This document shows, piece after piece, positions 42,687 to 50,500 of a stretch of 64,000 bases of DNA (within the stretch, counting starts at the first letter, position 1; each line of letters begins with the position of its first letter). The position numbers and the translations under genes were made by a program. Source of the DNA: Serinicoccus profundi. Its GTDB lineage: Bacteria > Actinomycetota > Actinomycetes > Actinomycetales > Dermatophilaceae. The notes under the pieces are model-generated. The model was given only the letters and a program-made list of their open reading frames with translations. It searched no databases and was not told the origin of the DNA. The stretch covers positions 1,612,001 through 1,676,000 of the forward strand of contig NZ_CP042862.1 of NCBI RefSeq assembly GCF_008001015.1. The letters run 5' to 3'.

Positions 42687-44164
42687 GCGCCTTCACCCCG
42701 CGGCACGCGGCGCGGCCGACCGCCCTGGAGCTGTCCGAGGCCTACGCCGTCGGCAGCACGACCCCGGTGGAGGCGACCGAGGCGGCGCTGGCGGCGATCG
42801 AGCGGCACGACCCGCTCGTGCACGCGATGGTGCTCCTCGACGCCGACGGGGCCCGCCGGGCCGCGCACGAGTCCACCGAGCGCTGGCGGCAGGGTCGGCA
42901 GCGGGGGCCGGCCGACGGCATACCGACGACGATCAAGGACATCCTGCTCACCCGTGGCTGGCCCACTCTGCGGGGAAGCCGGCTCATCCCCGAGCACGCG
43001 CCGGACGACTGGGCCCGGCAGTGGCCCGAGGACGCCCCGGCCGTGGCCCGCCTGCGCGAGGCGGGGTGCGTCCTGCTCGGCAAGAACGCGACCCCCGAGT
43101 TCGCGTGGAAGGGGGTGACCGACTCGCTGCGGCACGGGCCGACCGGCAACCCCTTCGACCCGCGGCTCACCGCGGGTGGGTCGAGCGGGGGAGCGGCGAG
43201 CGCGGTGGGCCTGGGCATGGGCGCGTGGTCGGTCGGCACCGACGGCGGTGGTTCGGTGCGGATCCCGGCAGCCTTCACCGGCACGGTGGCCCTCAAGCCG
43301 ACCTACGGCAGGGTGCCGCTCTACCCGGCCAGCCCGTACGGCACCCTCGCGCACGCCGGGCCGATGACCACCACGGTCGCTGACGCCGCGTTCCTGCTCG
43401 ACCTCATCGGAATGCCCGACGCGCGCGACTGGTCCGCCCTGCCGGCACCGCCCCGCACCTTCCTCGACGGGCTGGACGACGGGGTCGAGGGGGTGCGGGT
43501 CGCGGTGTCGCCCCGGCTCGGCCTCGCCGTGGACAACCACCCGGCGGTCGACCGCGCCGTGGCCGAGGCAGCGCAGGTCCTGGCTGCCGCGGGTGCGCGG
43601 GTCGAGGAGGTCGATCCCGAGCTCACCGACCTCGACGTCCTCGGGGCCTTCCACACGCTCTGGTTCACCGGAGCCGACAAGGTCGTGCAGGCCTACGGCG
43701 AGGGCGCCCTGGAGCGGATCGACCCCGGGCTGCGGGGCGCGATCCAGCGGTATGCCCACGGCGCCACCGCGGGCGACTACCTCGACGCCACCGCGGTGCG
43801 GATGGAGCTCGGTCGGCGGATGGGGCTGTTCCACGAGCGCCACGACGTGCTGCTCACCCCGACCATGCCGATGCCGGCCTTCGACCTGGCCCGCCAGGGA
43901 CCGTCCCACGAGAGCGACGACGGCGAGGGTGATGGCGGGGAGGGCGCCGACCTGTGGACCTCGTGGACGCCCTACACCTACCCCTTCAACATGACCCAGC
44001 AGCCGGCCCTGTCGGTGCCCCTCGGGCTGACCGCGGACGGCCTGCCTGTCGGCGTCCAGCTCGTCGGCGCGCGGCATACCGACGCCCTCGTGCTGCGGGT
44101 GGGGCGCGCGCTGGAGTCAGGCAGCGACCGGACCGACGTCGTCCCCCCGCTGCTGCGGGGCTGA
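42683..44164 (+). CDS. Amidase-signature-family hydrolase
   Basis: A 493-residue amidase. The Ser-Ser-Lys triad is visible: Lys in IPTTIKDILLTRGWPT, the cis-Ser in RLTAGGSSGGAASAVGLGMG, and the nucleophile Ser in GTDGGGSVRIPAAFTG. The acyl pocket is not diagnostic. A Gly/Asp/Glu-rich insert (ESDDGEGDGGEGAD) near residue 415 is unusual. It overlaps the D-hydroxyacid dehydrogenase gene as ATGA. It could hydrolyse an N-acyl intermediate of the ectoine route, but this is only context. Confidence 0.85.
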   Translation: MSAFTPRHAARPTALELSEAYAVGSTTPVEATEAALAAIERHDPLVHAMVLLDADGARRAAHESTERWRQGRQRGPADGIPTTIKDILLTRGWPTLRGSRLIPEHAPDDWARQWPEDAPAVARLREAGCVLLGKNATPEFAWKGVTDSLRHGPTGNPFDPRLTAGGSSGGAASAVGLGMGAWSVGTDGGGSVRIPAAFTGTVALKPTYGRVPLYPASPYGTLAHAGPMTTTVADAAFLLDLIGMPDARDWSALPAPPRTFLDGLDDGVEGVRVAVSPRLGLAVDNHPAVDRAVAEAAQVLAAAGARVEEVDPELTDLDVLGAFHTLWFTGADKVVQAYGEGALERIDPGLRGAIQRYAHGATAGDYLDATAVRMELGRRMGLFHERHDVLLTPTMPMPAFDLARQGPSHESDDGEGDGGEGADLWTSWTPYTYPFNMTQQPALSVPLGLTADGLPVGVQLVGARHTDALVLRVGRALESGSDRTDVVPPLLRG

Positions 44165-44186
44165 GCGCCGACCACAGGAGGAGCAC

Positions 44187-44693
44187 ATGAGCAGGTTCAT
44201 CACCATCACCCTCGACACCCGCGGGGTGACGTGCCGGGTGCGGTTGCTGGAGGAGGAAGCGCCGCGCACGTGCGCCGCGGTGTGGTCGGCGCTGCCGCTC
44301 ACCGCGCCGGTCTTCCACGGCAAGTACGCGCGCAACGAGATCTACACCCTGCTGCCACGCTTCGGGGAGGACCCCGGCAAGGAGAACACGACGATCACCC
44401 CCATCCCGGGCGACGTCTGCTGGTTCACCTTCGACGGGGCAGACCTGGGCAACCCGGCCTACGGTTACGAGACCGAGGGCGAGCACCGGGCCGCGGGTGA
44501 GGGCGGCATTATCGACCTGGCGGTGTTCTACGGCCGCAACAACCTGCTCATCAACGGCGACCAGGGCTGGGTGCCGGGCAACGTCTTCGGCGAGATCGTC
44601 GAGGGGCTGCCGGAGATGGCGGCGGCCTGTCAGGACGTCTGGATGGGCGGGGCGAGGGGGGAGACCCTCACCCTGGCCCGCGCCGAGGGATAG
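44187..44693 (+). CDS. DUF3830 family protein (cyclophilin-like fold)
   Basis: A 168-residue protein. FHGKYARNEIYTLLPRF, GDVCWFTFDGADLG and the INGDQGWVPGNVFGEIVEGL tail match the DUF3830 group, which adopts a cyclophilin-like barrel (general knowledge) and has no assigned reaction. An AGGAGG ribosome site precedes the ATG. It is the third gene of the operon from 41685; members of this family are often seen next to EutA-like and amidase genes, which supports a role in the same catabolic unit. Confidence 0.72.
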   Translation: MSRFITITLDTRGVTCRVRLLEEEAPRTCAAVWSALPLTAPVFHGKYARNEIYTLLPRFGEDPGKENTTITPIPGDVCWFTFDGADLGNPAYGYETEGEHRAAGEGGIIDLAVFYGRNNLLINGDQGWVPGNVFGEIVEGLPEMAAACQDVWMGGARGETLTLARAEG

Positions 44694-44694
44694 G

Positions 44695-45180
44695 TCACCC
44701 ACCCAGCGCGGCCTCGCGGATCGGCGCCATCTCGATCTTGCGCTGGGTGAGCATGACCTCGGTGGCCCGACGCGCGACCTCCGGGTCCGCGTGGGTGGTG
44801 AGCTCGTCGAGCTCGGTGGGGTAGACCTGCCAGGAGACGCCGAAGCGGTCCTTGAGCCACCCGCACATGCTCTCCTCGCCGCCGCCCTCACGCAGGGCGT
44901 CCCAGTAGTGGTCGCTCTCCTCCTGGGTGTCGGTCCGGACGACGAAGGAGAAGGCCTCGTCGGGGCGGAAGTGCGGACCGCCGTTGAGCGCGGTCCAGCG
45001 CACGCCGTCGAGCTCGAACTCGACCGTGAGGACCGAGCCGAGCGGCTTGTCCGAGGGGGTGTCCGCGGCATACCTGCTCACCTGCAGGACGCGCGAGTTC
45101 GGGACGATCGAGCAGTAGAACTCGGCCGCCTCCTGCGCCTGGTCGTCGAACCACAGGCAGTGCCCGAGGTGGATCATCAT
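44695..45180 (-). CDS. VOC-family (PhnB-like) protein
   Basis: A 161-residue member of the vicinal-oxygen-chelate superfamily of the PhnB/3-dmu-9-MT type: CLWFDDQAQEAAEFYCSIVPNSRV, ALNGGPHFRPDEAFSFVV and WLKDRFGVSWQVYPTELDEL are the hallmark segments. These proteins have no established common reaction. It converges on the DUF3830 gene and marks the right border of the catabolic region. Confidence 0.85.
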   Translation of the reverse strand: MMIHLGHCLWFDDQAQEAAEFYCSIVPNSRVLQVSRYAADTPSDKPLGSVLTVEFELDGVRWTALNGGPHFRPDEAFSFVVRTDTQEESDHYWDALREGGGEESMCGWLKDRFGVSWQVYPTELDELTTHADPEVARRATEVMLTQRKIEMAPIREAALGG

Positions 45181-45333
45181 GAGGTCCTCTCGTCTGGACC
45201 GCGTCGACCGCGGTGGGTGCTGGTGAGGGTATGACCACCCGCGCGCCGCGGACTCATCGCCGGGGTGGTGTCAGACTCCTCACAACGGCGCCGGCGGGCG
45301 GGTCGCGGCGGGGGTCCGGGGGTCCGCACCGCC

Positions 45334-45339
45334 TAGACT
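45334..45339 (+). promoter_or_regulatory. -10 box before the CDP-alcohol phosphatidyltransferase
   Basis: TAGACT, 7 bases before the ATG at 45347. The 166 bp gap upstream shows nothing else I can identify. Confidence 0.5.
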
Positions 45340-45346
45340 CGCCCCC

Positions 45347-45979
45347 ATGACGGACGTCCAGGGGGACAGCTCCGGTCCGGCGGACCAGCAGCGGGTGCTG
45401 CCGGTGACGGACCGGCTGTGGACGGTGCCCAACCTCCTGTCCATGCTGCGCCTGGCGCTCGTGCCCGTCTTCGTCTGGGCCCTGGTCGAGCGTGAGCTCG
45501 GGTGGGCCGCACTGGTGCTCGTCGTGGCGGGCGCGTCCGACTTCGCCGACGGCAAGATCGCCCGACGCTACGGCCTGACGAGCCGGCTGGGTCAGGTCCT
45601 CGACCCGATCGCGGACCGCCTCTACATCGCCGCCACCGTCCTGGGTCTGGCCGCCGTCGGCGTCATCCCGTGGTGGCTGGTGGCCGTCCTCTTCGCCCGC
45701 GAGACCTTCATCGTCCTGATGTACCCCGTCGTGCGGGCGCACCGGCTGCCGATCCCCGAGGTCACCTTCATCGGCAAGGCCGCCACCTTCAACCTCCTGG
45801 GTGGGTTCCCCCTCGTGCTGCTCGGGCACGTCCCCGGGTGGTGGAGCGTGGCCTGCCTGGCCACCGGCTGGGCGCTCGTCTGGTGGGGGACCGTCCTCTA
45901 CTGGGTGACCGGTCTCGTCTACGGCTGGCAGGTGGCCGTCATGGTGCGCCAGCGTCGCCGGGCCGGAGCGGCGCGCTGA
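45347..45979 (+). CDS. CDP-alcohol phosphatidyltransferase
   Basis: A 210-residue membrane enzyme with about 5-6 helices. The family motif D-x2-D-G-x2-A-R-x8-G-x3-D-x3-D is complete in SDFADGKIARRYG followed by LGQVLDPIADRL. It moves a phosphatidyl group from CDP-diacylglycerol to an alcohol (phosphatidylglycerophosphate or cardiolipin synthesis). Its place before DUF881 and sbp genes matches the second pgsA-like gene of mycobacteria. Its stop overlaps the next start (TGATG). Confidence 0.88.
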   Translation: MTDVQGDSSGPADQQRVLPVTDRLWTVPNLLSMLRLALVPVFVWALVERELGWAALVLVVAGASDFADGKIARRYGLTSRLGQVLDPIADRLYIAATVLGLAAVGVIPWWLVAVLFARETFIVLMYPVVRAHRLPIPEVTFIGKAATFNLLGGFPLVLLGHVPGWWSVACLATGWALVWWGTVLYWVTGLVYGWQVAVMVRQRRRAGAAR

Positions 45980-46902
45980 TGCGGCTGCGGCACGGGCAGT
46001 CCGACCCCGACCCCAACCCCGCGGCGTCGATGGCCCTCCTCGAGGAGGTCCTCGATCCGCCGGTGGGGCCTGGCTACCACTCTGCTGCCCAGGACCGTAG
46101 CGACCGCGGTCTGCCGCCCTCGTCGGGCACCCGCACCTGGCTGATGTTCGGCACCGCGGTGGGCCTCGGGCTCCTCTTCACGGTGACGGCCGTGACCCTG
46201 CGCACCCCCGACCCCGCCGAGGCGGCCGGTCGCCAGCAGCTCATCGAGCGGATCGAGACGGCGCAGACGCTCGGCGACGAGCGCAGCACGCAGGTGTCCG
46301 ACCTGCGGGCCGACATCCGTGAGATCGAGCAGCAGGCCCTCCAGGGCAGCGGCACCGGCTCCGGCGCGCGCCTCGCGGTGGCCGAGCGCCAGGCCGGCGG
46401 GGTGGCCCTGCGCGGCCCCGGCGTCGAGCTCACGTTGCACGACGCGGAGCGCCCCACCGATGCCTCGCCCGGCGACGAGAGCGAGCCCGAGCGGGTCACC
46501 TCGCGCGACCTCCAGCTCGTGGTCAACGGCCTGTGGAGCGCGGGCGCCGAGGCCATCTCGATCAACGACCACCGGATGACCAGCACCTCGGCGATCCGCT
46601 TCGCCGGGCAGGCCATCATCGTGGACTTCCGTGGGCTGACCCCGCCCTACGTCGTCCGGGCCATCGGCGACCCCGCGGCGCTGCAGGACGAGCTGACCTC
46701 GGGCATGACCGGCGCCTACCTCCTGGAGCTGGAGCGGCAGTTCGGCCTCGACTCCGAGGTGCTCGACCCGGGCGAGATCACCCTCGCGCCCGGCGCCCGG
46801 CTGACCACCCGGGAAGGCCGCATCCCCACCGAGCTGGCGCCGCAGACCCCCGGGCCGGACCTCGGTCCCGCCTCGGACCCCACCCGTGAGGAGCCACGAT
46901 GA
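45979..46902 (+). CDS. DUF881 family membrane protein (first copy)
   Basis: A 307-residue protein with an N-terminal cytoplasmic tail of about 50 residues, one membrane helix (TWLMFGTAVGLGLLFTVTAV), a coiled-coil-like stretch (LIERIETAQTLGDERSTQVSDL), and the DUF881 domain (LRGPGVELTLHDAE, LQLVVNGLWSAGAEAISINDHRM, YVVRAIGDP). Function unknown; DUF881-sbp-DUF881 triplets are a standard actinobacterial unit near division and cell-wall genes. Confidence 0.88.
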   Translation: MRLRHGQSDPDPNPAASMALLEEVLDPPVGPGYHSAAQDRSDRGLPPSSGTRTWLMFGTAVGLGLLFTVTAVTLRTPDPAEAAGRQQLIERIETAQTLGDERSTQVSDLRADIREIEQQALQGSGTGSGARLAVAERQAGGVALRGPGVELTLHDAERPTDASPGDESEPERVTSRDLQLVVNGLWSAGAEAISINDHRMTSTSAIRFAGQAIIVDFRGLTPPYVVRAIGDPAALQDELTSGMTGAYLLELERQFGLDSEVLDPGEITLAPGARLTTREGRIPTELAPQTPGPDLGPASDPTREEPR

Positions 46903-47231
46903 TCCCCGTCCTCGGCCTGATGGTCGGCATCGTCCTCGGGCTGGTCGTCAGCCCAGAGGTGCCCTCCTGGCTCCAGCCCTACCTGCCGATCGCCGTCATC
47001 GCCGCCCTCGATGCCGTCTTCGGCGCGGCCCGGGCCTCGTTGGAGGGCATCTTCAACGACCGGGTCTTCGTCATCTCCTTCCTCTCCAACGTCGTCGTCG
47101 CCGCGCTCATCGTCTTCCTCGGAAACCAGCTGGGCGTCGGGGCCCAGCTGTCGACCGGTGTCGTGGTCGTGCTCGGGCTGCGGATCTTCTCCAACGTCGC
47201 GGCCATCCGCCGACACCTGCTGGGAGCCTGA
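46899..47231 (+). CDS. sbp: Small basic protein, DUF1290
   Basis: A 110-residue, three-helix membrane protein. MIPVLGLMVGIVLGLV, YLPIAVIAALDAVFGAARASLEG and FISFLSNVVVAALIVFLGNQ match DUF1290/Sbp. It overlaps the first DUF881 gene as ATGA and precedes the second by 3 bp, so the three are co-expressed. Confidence 0.9.
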   Translation: MIPVLGLMVGIVLGLVVSPEVPSWLQPYLPIAVIAALDAVFGAARASLEGIFNDRVFVISFLSNVVVAALIVFLGNQLGVGAQLSTGVVVVLGLRIFSNVAAIRRHLLGA

Positions 47232-47234
47232 GCC

Positions 47235-48053
47235 ATGGAGGACCACGGCCCCGCACCGCCCCCCGGCCCCAGCGAGCGCCCCACCGCCCGCCGGGCACGC
47301 TTCCGGCGGCGCCCGGCGCCCAGCCGCGAGGAGGCGCGGCGCCGGCTGCGCGCCTTCGGGCGCTTCCACCCCACGCGAGGACAGCTCGTCGCCGCCCTGC
47401 TCACCACCCTGCTGGGGGTGGCCCTCGTGGCCCAGGCCCGGGTCACCGAGGAGGCCGGCCTGCAGCAGCTGCGGCAGACCGAGCTCGTCGCGCTGCTCGA
47501 CGACGTGACGAGCCGCGCGGAGGCCCTGAGCGCCGAGGTCGCCGAGCTCGAGGACGACCGGTCGCGACTCCTGGGTGCCGAGGGGGACGAGGCCGCCGCG
47601 GAGGCCGCCCGGGAGCGGCTGGAGTCCTACCAGATCCTCGCCGGCACGGTGCCGGTGGAGGGTCCCGGCATCACCGTGCTCGTCGACGACGACGGGGGCA
47701 TCATCACGCAGACGATGCTGCTGGACGGCATCCAGGAGCTGCGCGACGCCGGGGCGGAGGCGATCCAGGTGGGCCCGGTGCGGGTGGTGGCCTCCTCCTT
47801 CGTGAGGACCGGACCGGAGGGCGAGGTCCTGCTCGACGGCGAGCCGCTGAGCACGCCCTACACCATCACCGCCGTCGGCGACGCGCATACCCTCGCCGGT
47901 GCGATGGCGATCCCCGGCGGGTTCTCCGACTCGTTGCGGTCCGCCGGAGCGACGGTGACGGTGGTCGAGGGCGCCACGGTCCTCATCGACGCGTTGCACG
48001 AGCCGAGCGAGCCTCGTTACGCTCAGCCTGTGCCGTCGACCCAGGACCCCTAG
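47235..48053 (+). CDS. DUF881 family membrane protein (second copy)
   Basis: A 272-residue protein. A basic cytoplasmic tail of about 50 residues, one membrane helix (QLVAALLTTLLGVALVAQA), a coiled coil (LVALLDDVTSRAEALSAEVAEL), and the DUF881 domain (VEGPGITVLVDDD, LLDGIQELRDAGAEAIQVG, YTITAVGDAHTLAGAM). It is a diverged paralogue of the first copy with the same architecture. Confidence 0.88.
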   Translation: MEDHGPAPPPGPSERPTARRARFRRRPAPSREEARRRLRAFGRFHPTRGQLVAALLTTLLGVALVAQARVTEEAGLQQLRQTELVALLDDVTSRAEALSAEVAELEDDRSRLLGAEGDEAAAEAARERLESYQILAGTVPVEGPGITVLVDDDGGIITQTMLLDGIQELRDAGAEAIQVGPVRVVASSFVRTGPEGEVLLDGEPLSTPYTITAVGDAHTLAGAMAIPGGFSDSLRSAGATVTVVEGATVLIDALHEPSEPRYAQPVPSTQDP

Positions 48054-48117
48054 GTCGCGGCTGGCCACTGCCGTCCGACACGGGCTCGGCACCCGGTACG
48101 TCCGTCCGAGGAGAGCG

Positions 48118-48507
48118 ATGAGCACCCTGCAGTACCCCGATGACCTGCGCTACACCACCGACCACGAGTGGGTCCGCGACCTCGGTGACGGGGTGGTGCG
48201 GGTCGGGATCACCAGCTACGCGCAGGACGCCCTCGGTGACGTCGTCTACGTCTCGCTGCCCTCCGTGGGCGACCAGGTCGCCCCCGGCGACTCGTGCGGT
48301 GAGGTCGAGTCGACCAAGTCGGTGAGCGACATCTACGCACCGCTGGCCGGTCAGGTGACCGCCGCCAACGAGCTGCTGGACGCCACGCCCGAGCTGGTCA
48401 ACACCGACAGCTACGGCGAGGGGTGGATGTATGAGCTCACACTCACCGACACCTCGGTGCTGGACGGTCTCATGGACGCGCAGACCTACGAGGCCCAGCT
48501 CGACTGA
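48118..48507 (+). CDS. gcvH: Glycine cleavage system H protein
   Basis: A 129-residue lipoyl carrier of the glycine cleavage complex. The lipoylated Lys lies in GEVESTKSVSDIYAPL, and DHEWVRDLGDGVVRVGITSYAQDALGDVVYV is the standard N-terminus. CGAGGAGAG precedes the ATG. It shuttles the aminomethyl group between the P and T proteins. gcvP lies 3 kb downstream under a riboswitch; gcvT is not in the window. Confidence 0.95.
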   Translation: MSTLQYPDDLRYTTDHEWVRDLGDGVVRVGITSYAQDALGDVVYVSLPSVGDQVAPGDSCGEVESTKSVSDIYAPLAGQVTAANELLDATPELVNTDSYGEGWMYELTLTDTSVLDGLMDAQTYEAQLD

Positions 48508-48525
48508 GGTGTCGGTGCTCTGACG

Positions 48526-48531
48526 TAGAGT
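48526..48531 (+). promoter_or_regulatory. Possible -10 box before garA
   Basis: TAGAGT about 68 bases before the garA ATG. It would give a 60-base leader with a GAGGAGG ribosome site. Weak evidence. Confidence 0.3.
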
Positions 48532-48598
48532 TGGCTCCACCACCGTCGACCTGGGTCGATGGCCGCACATCCCACCGATCGACGAGGAGGTCCGCACC

Positions 48599-49060
48599 AT
48601 GAGTGGCAACGATCGTGACCGCGAGCACCACGACGTGGGAGCCGACCCCACGACGGCGCGGATCCCTGGCGGGACGGACCTTCCCGCGGCCGAGTACACC
48701 TTCGACGACGAGGCCCCGCGCCTGTCGGCCGACGACCAGCGGACCGTCGACGCCCTGCGTCCGGGGACCGCGCTGCTCATCGTGCTGCGTGGCCCCAACT
48801 CTGGCGCCCGCTTCCTGCTGGACGCCGACGAGGTGACCTCCGGGCGCCACCCGCACAGCGACATCTTCCTCGACGACGTCACGGTGTCCCGGCGCCACGC
48901 GCAGTTCGTCAAGGAGCAGGACGGCTATGCCGTGCGCGACGTGGGCTCGCTCAACGGCACCTACGTCAACCGGCAGCGGATCGAGGAGATGCCGCTCAAC
49001 CAGGGCGACGAGGTGCAGATCGGCAAGTTCCGGCTGGTCTACTACCGCGGTCGGTCGTGA
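48599..49060 (+). CDS. garA: FHA-domain regulator GarA/OdhI
   Basis: A 153-residue protein with a C-terminal FHA domain (residues about 60-150): RGPNSGARFLLDADEVTSGRHPHSDIFLDD, VTVSRRHAQFVKEQDG, VGSLNGTYVNRQ, GDEVQIGKFRLVYY. In mycobacteria and corynebacteria this protein binds and inhibits 2-oxoglutarate dehydrogenase and acts on glutamate metabolism, with phosphorylation of an N-terminal ETT motif switching it off. Here the N-terminal tail has only DPTTARIPG, with a Thr-Thr pair but not the acidic ETT[ST] context. It overlaps the ftsR-like gene as GTGA. Confidence 0.88.
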   Translation: MSGNDRDREHHDVGADPTTARIPGGTDLPAAEYTFDDEAPRLSADDQRTVDALRPGTALLIVLRGPNSGARFLLDADEVTSGRHPHSDIFLDDVTVSRRHAQFVKEQDGYAVRDVGSLNGTYVNRQRIEEMPLNQGDEVQIGKFRLVYYRGRS

Positions 49061-49839
49061 GCTCACCCGCCCACGACGAGGTTCCGGCCGCACCGGCCGG
49101 GGGAGTGTCCATCGGGGCGGTCCTGCGCGAGCTGCAGACCGATTTCCCCGACCTCACCCAGTCCAAGATCCGCTACCTCGAGCAGGAGGGGCTCGTCAGC
49201 CCCGAGCGGCGCGCCTCCGGCTACCGCCTCTTCACCGAGGCCGACATCGCGCGGTTGCGGTTCATCCTCACCGCCCAGCGGGACCGCTTCTGGCCGCACA
49301 AGGTCATCAAGGACGCGCTCGACCGGCTCGACCGCGGGCTGGACGTGCCCGGCCTGACCACGCCCTCGCCGGAGCCCGGCCCGACCTCCCCGGCCCCGGC
49401 CCCGCCGGCCGAGGAGCGTGGCGCGGCGCCGGTCACCGACCTCAGCGCGAGCGCTCTGCGTCGTCGGCGCGGTGTCCGGCTCTCGCCGCTGGAGCTGCGC
49501 GAGCGCACCGGCCTGGACCCCGCCGCCTACACCCAGCTCAAGGCCTTCGGGCTGCTGCGCACCGACTCCGGCGGCAAGCACCATGCCGACGACGTCGACG
49601 TGGCCGAGTCCGCGGTGGCGCTGTCGCGCTACGGCCTGGAGGCACGGCACCTGCGGTTGTTCCGGGTCGTCGCCGACCGCGAGATCGGGCTGACCCAGCA
49701 GCTGCTCGAGCCGCTGCGTCGTCGCCGCGCCCGCGGCGGCACGGGGCCCGACCCCGCCGACCGTGAGGCCGAGCTCCTCGCGCACACGCTGTCGCTGCAC
49801 GTGGCGCTGGTCCGCTCGGGGCTCAACCAGCAGCGCTGA
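49057..49839 (+). CDS. ftsR: MerR-type regulator FtsR
   Basis: A 260-residue regulator. The N-terminal winged helix (SIGAVLRELQTDFPDLTQSKIRYLEQEGLVSPERRASGYRLF split across residues about 17-60) is MerR-like, followed by a Pro-rich linker and a second helical domain (LSPLELRERTGLDPAAYTQLKAFGLLR). This matches Rv1828/FtsR, reported as an activator of ftsZ in Corynebacterium. The gcvH-garA-ftsR order supports the assignment. The start is the GTG overlapping garA. Confidence 0.85.
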   Translation: MSSPAHDEVPAAPAGGVSIGAVLRELQTDFPDLTQSKIRYLEQEGLVSPERRASGYRLFTEADIARLRFILTAQRDRFWPHKVIKDALDRLDRGLDVPGLTTPSPEPGPTSPAPAPPAEERGAAPVTDLSASALRRRRGVRLSPLELRERTGLDPAAYTQLKAFGLLRTDSGGKHHADDVDVAESAVALSRYGLEARHLRLFRVVADREIGLTQQLLEPLRRRRARGGTGPDPADREAELLAHTLSLHVALVRSGLNQQR

Positions 49840-49887
49840 GAAGCACCGCCGCGGGGGACCTGACCGGCGCTCCCGGGTCGGGAGCGG

Positions 49888-49893
49888 TATCGT
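49888..49893 (+). promoter_or_regulatory. -10 box before the bifunctional nuclease gene
   Basis: TATCGT followed by 6 bases and the GTG at 49900; leaderless spacing. Confidence 0.5.
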
Positions 49894-49899
49894 AACGGG

Positions 49900-50397
49900 G
49901 TGAGAGAGCTCGACGTGCTCGGTGTCCGGGTGGAGATGCCCAACAACAGCCCGATCGTCCTGCTGCGCGAGCGGGACGGGCACCGCTACGTGCCCATCTG
50001 GATCGGCGCACCGGAGGCGACGGCGATCGCCTACGCGCAGCAGGGGGTGGAGCCGCCGCGTCCCCTCACCCACGACCTCATGGTGACGATGATCGAGGCC
50101 CTCGGTCGCACGCTGGAGCAGGTGCGGATCACCGAGCTGCAGGACGGCATCTTCCACGCCGAGCTGCACTTCGACGCCGGCACCGTGCTCTCGGCACGGC
50201 CCTCGGACGCCATCGCCCTCGCCCTGCGCTCGGCCACGCCGATCCTCACCACCGAGGAGCTGCTGGACGACGTCGGGGTGACGATGGCGGTCGAGGAGGA
50301 GGACGAGGTGGAGAAGTTCCGCGAGTTCCTCGACGAGGTGTCCGCGGAGGACTTCGAGTCGCCGGGGGGGCCCGGGCCGGACGAGGACCGCCCCTGA
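49900..50397 (+). CDS. Bifunctional nuclease-family protein (DUF151)
   Basis: A 165-residue protein of the BFN/DUF151 fold: NNSPIVLLRERDGHRYVPIWIGAPEATAIAYAQQG split over residues 14-48, LTHDLMVTMIEALG, FHAELHF, and SARPSDAIALALRSATPILTTEELL, the most conserved part. An acidic tail follows. DNase and RNase activity has been reported for plant relatives; the bacterial role is open. Its place between ftsR and a MerR gene is conserved with mycobacteria. Confidence 0.88.
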   Translation: MRELDVLGVRVEMPNNSPIVLLRERDGHRYVPIWIGAPEATAIAYAQQGVEPPRPLTHDLMVTMIEALGRTLEQVRITELQDGIFHAELHFDAGTVLSARPSDAIALALRSATPILTTEELLDDVGVTMAVEEEDEVEKFREFLDEVSAEDFESPGGPGPDEDRP

Positions 50398-50415
50398 TGT
50401 CCCGGCGTGGCGCCG

Positions 50416-50444
50416 TTGACCCCGGGTCCCCCTCCGCATACCGT
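50416..50444 (+). promoter_or_regulatory. Promoter of the MerR-type gene
   Basis: TTGACC at 50416-50421, a 17 bp spacer and TACCGT at 50439-50444. Downstream, AGTCACAC and AGTCACAA form a short direct repeat (about 50469-50486) in the leader, which could be an operator. Confidence 0.6.
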
Positions 50445-50500
50445 CGACCTGTGCACATGAGGCACGTCAGTCACACGAGTCACAACTGCGAGGAGGACCG

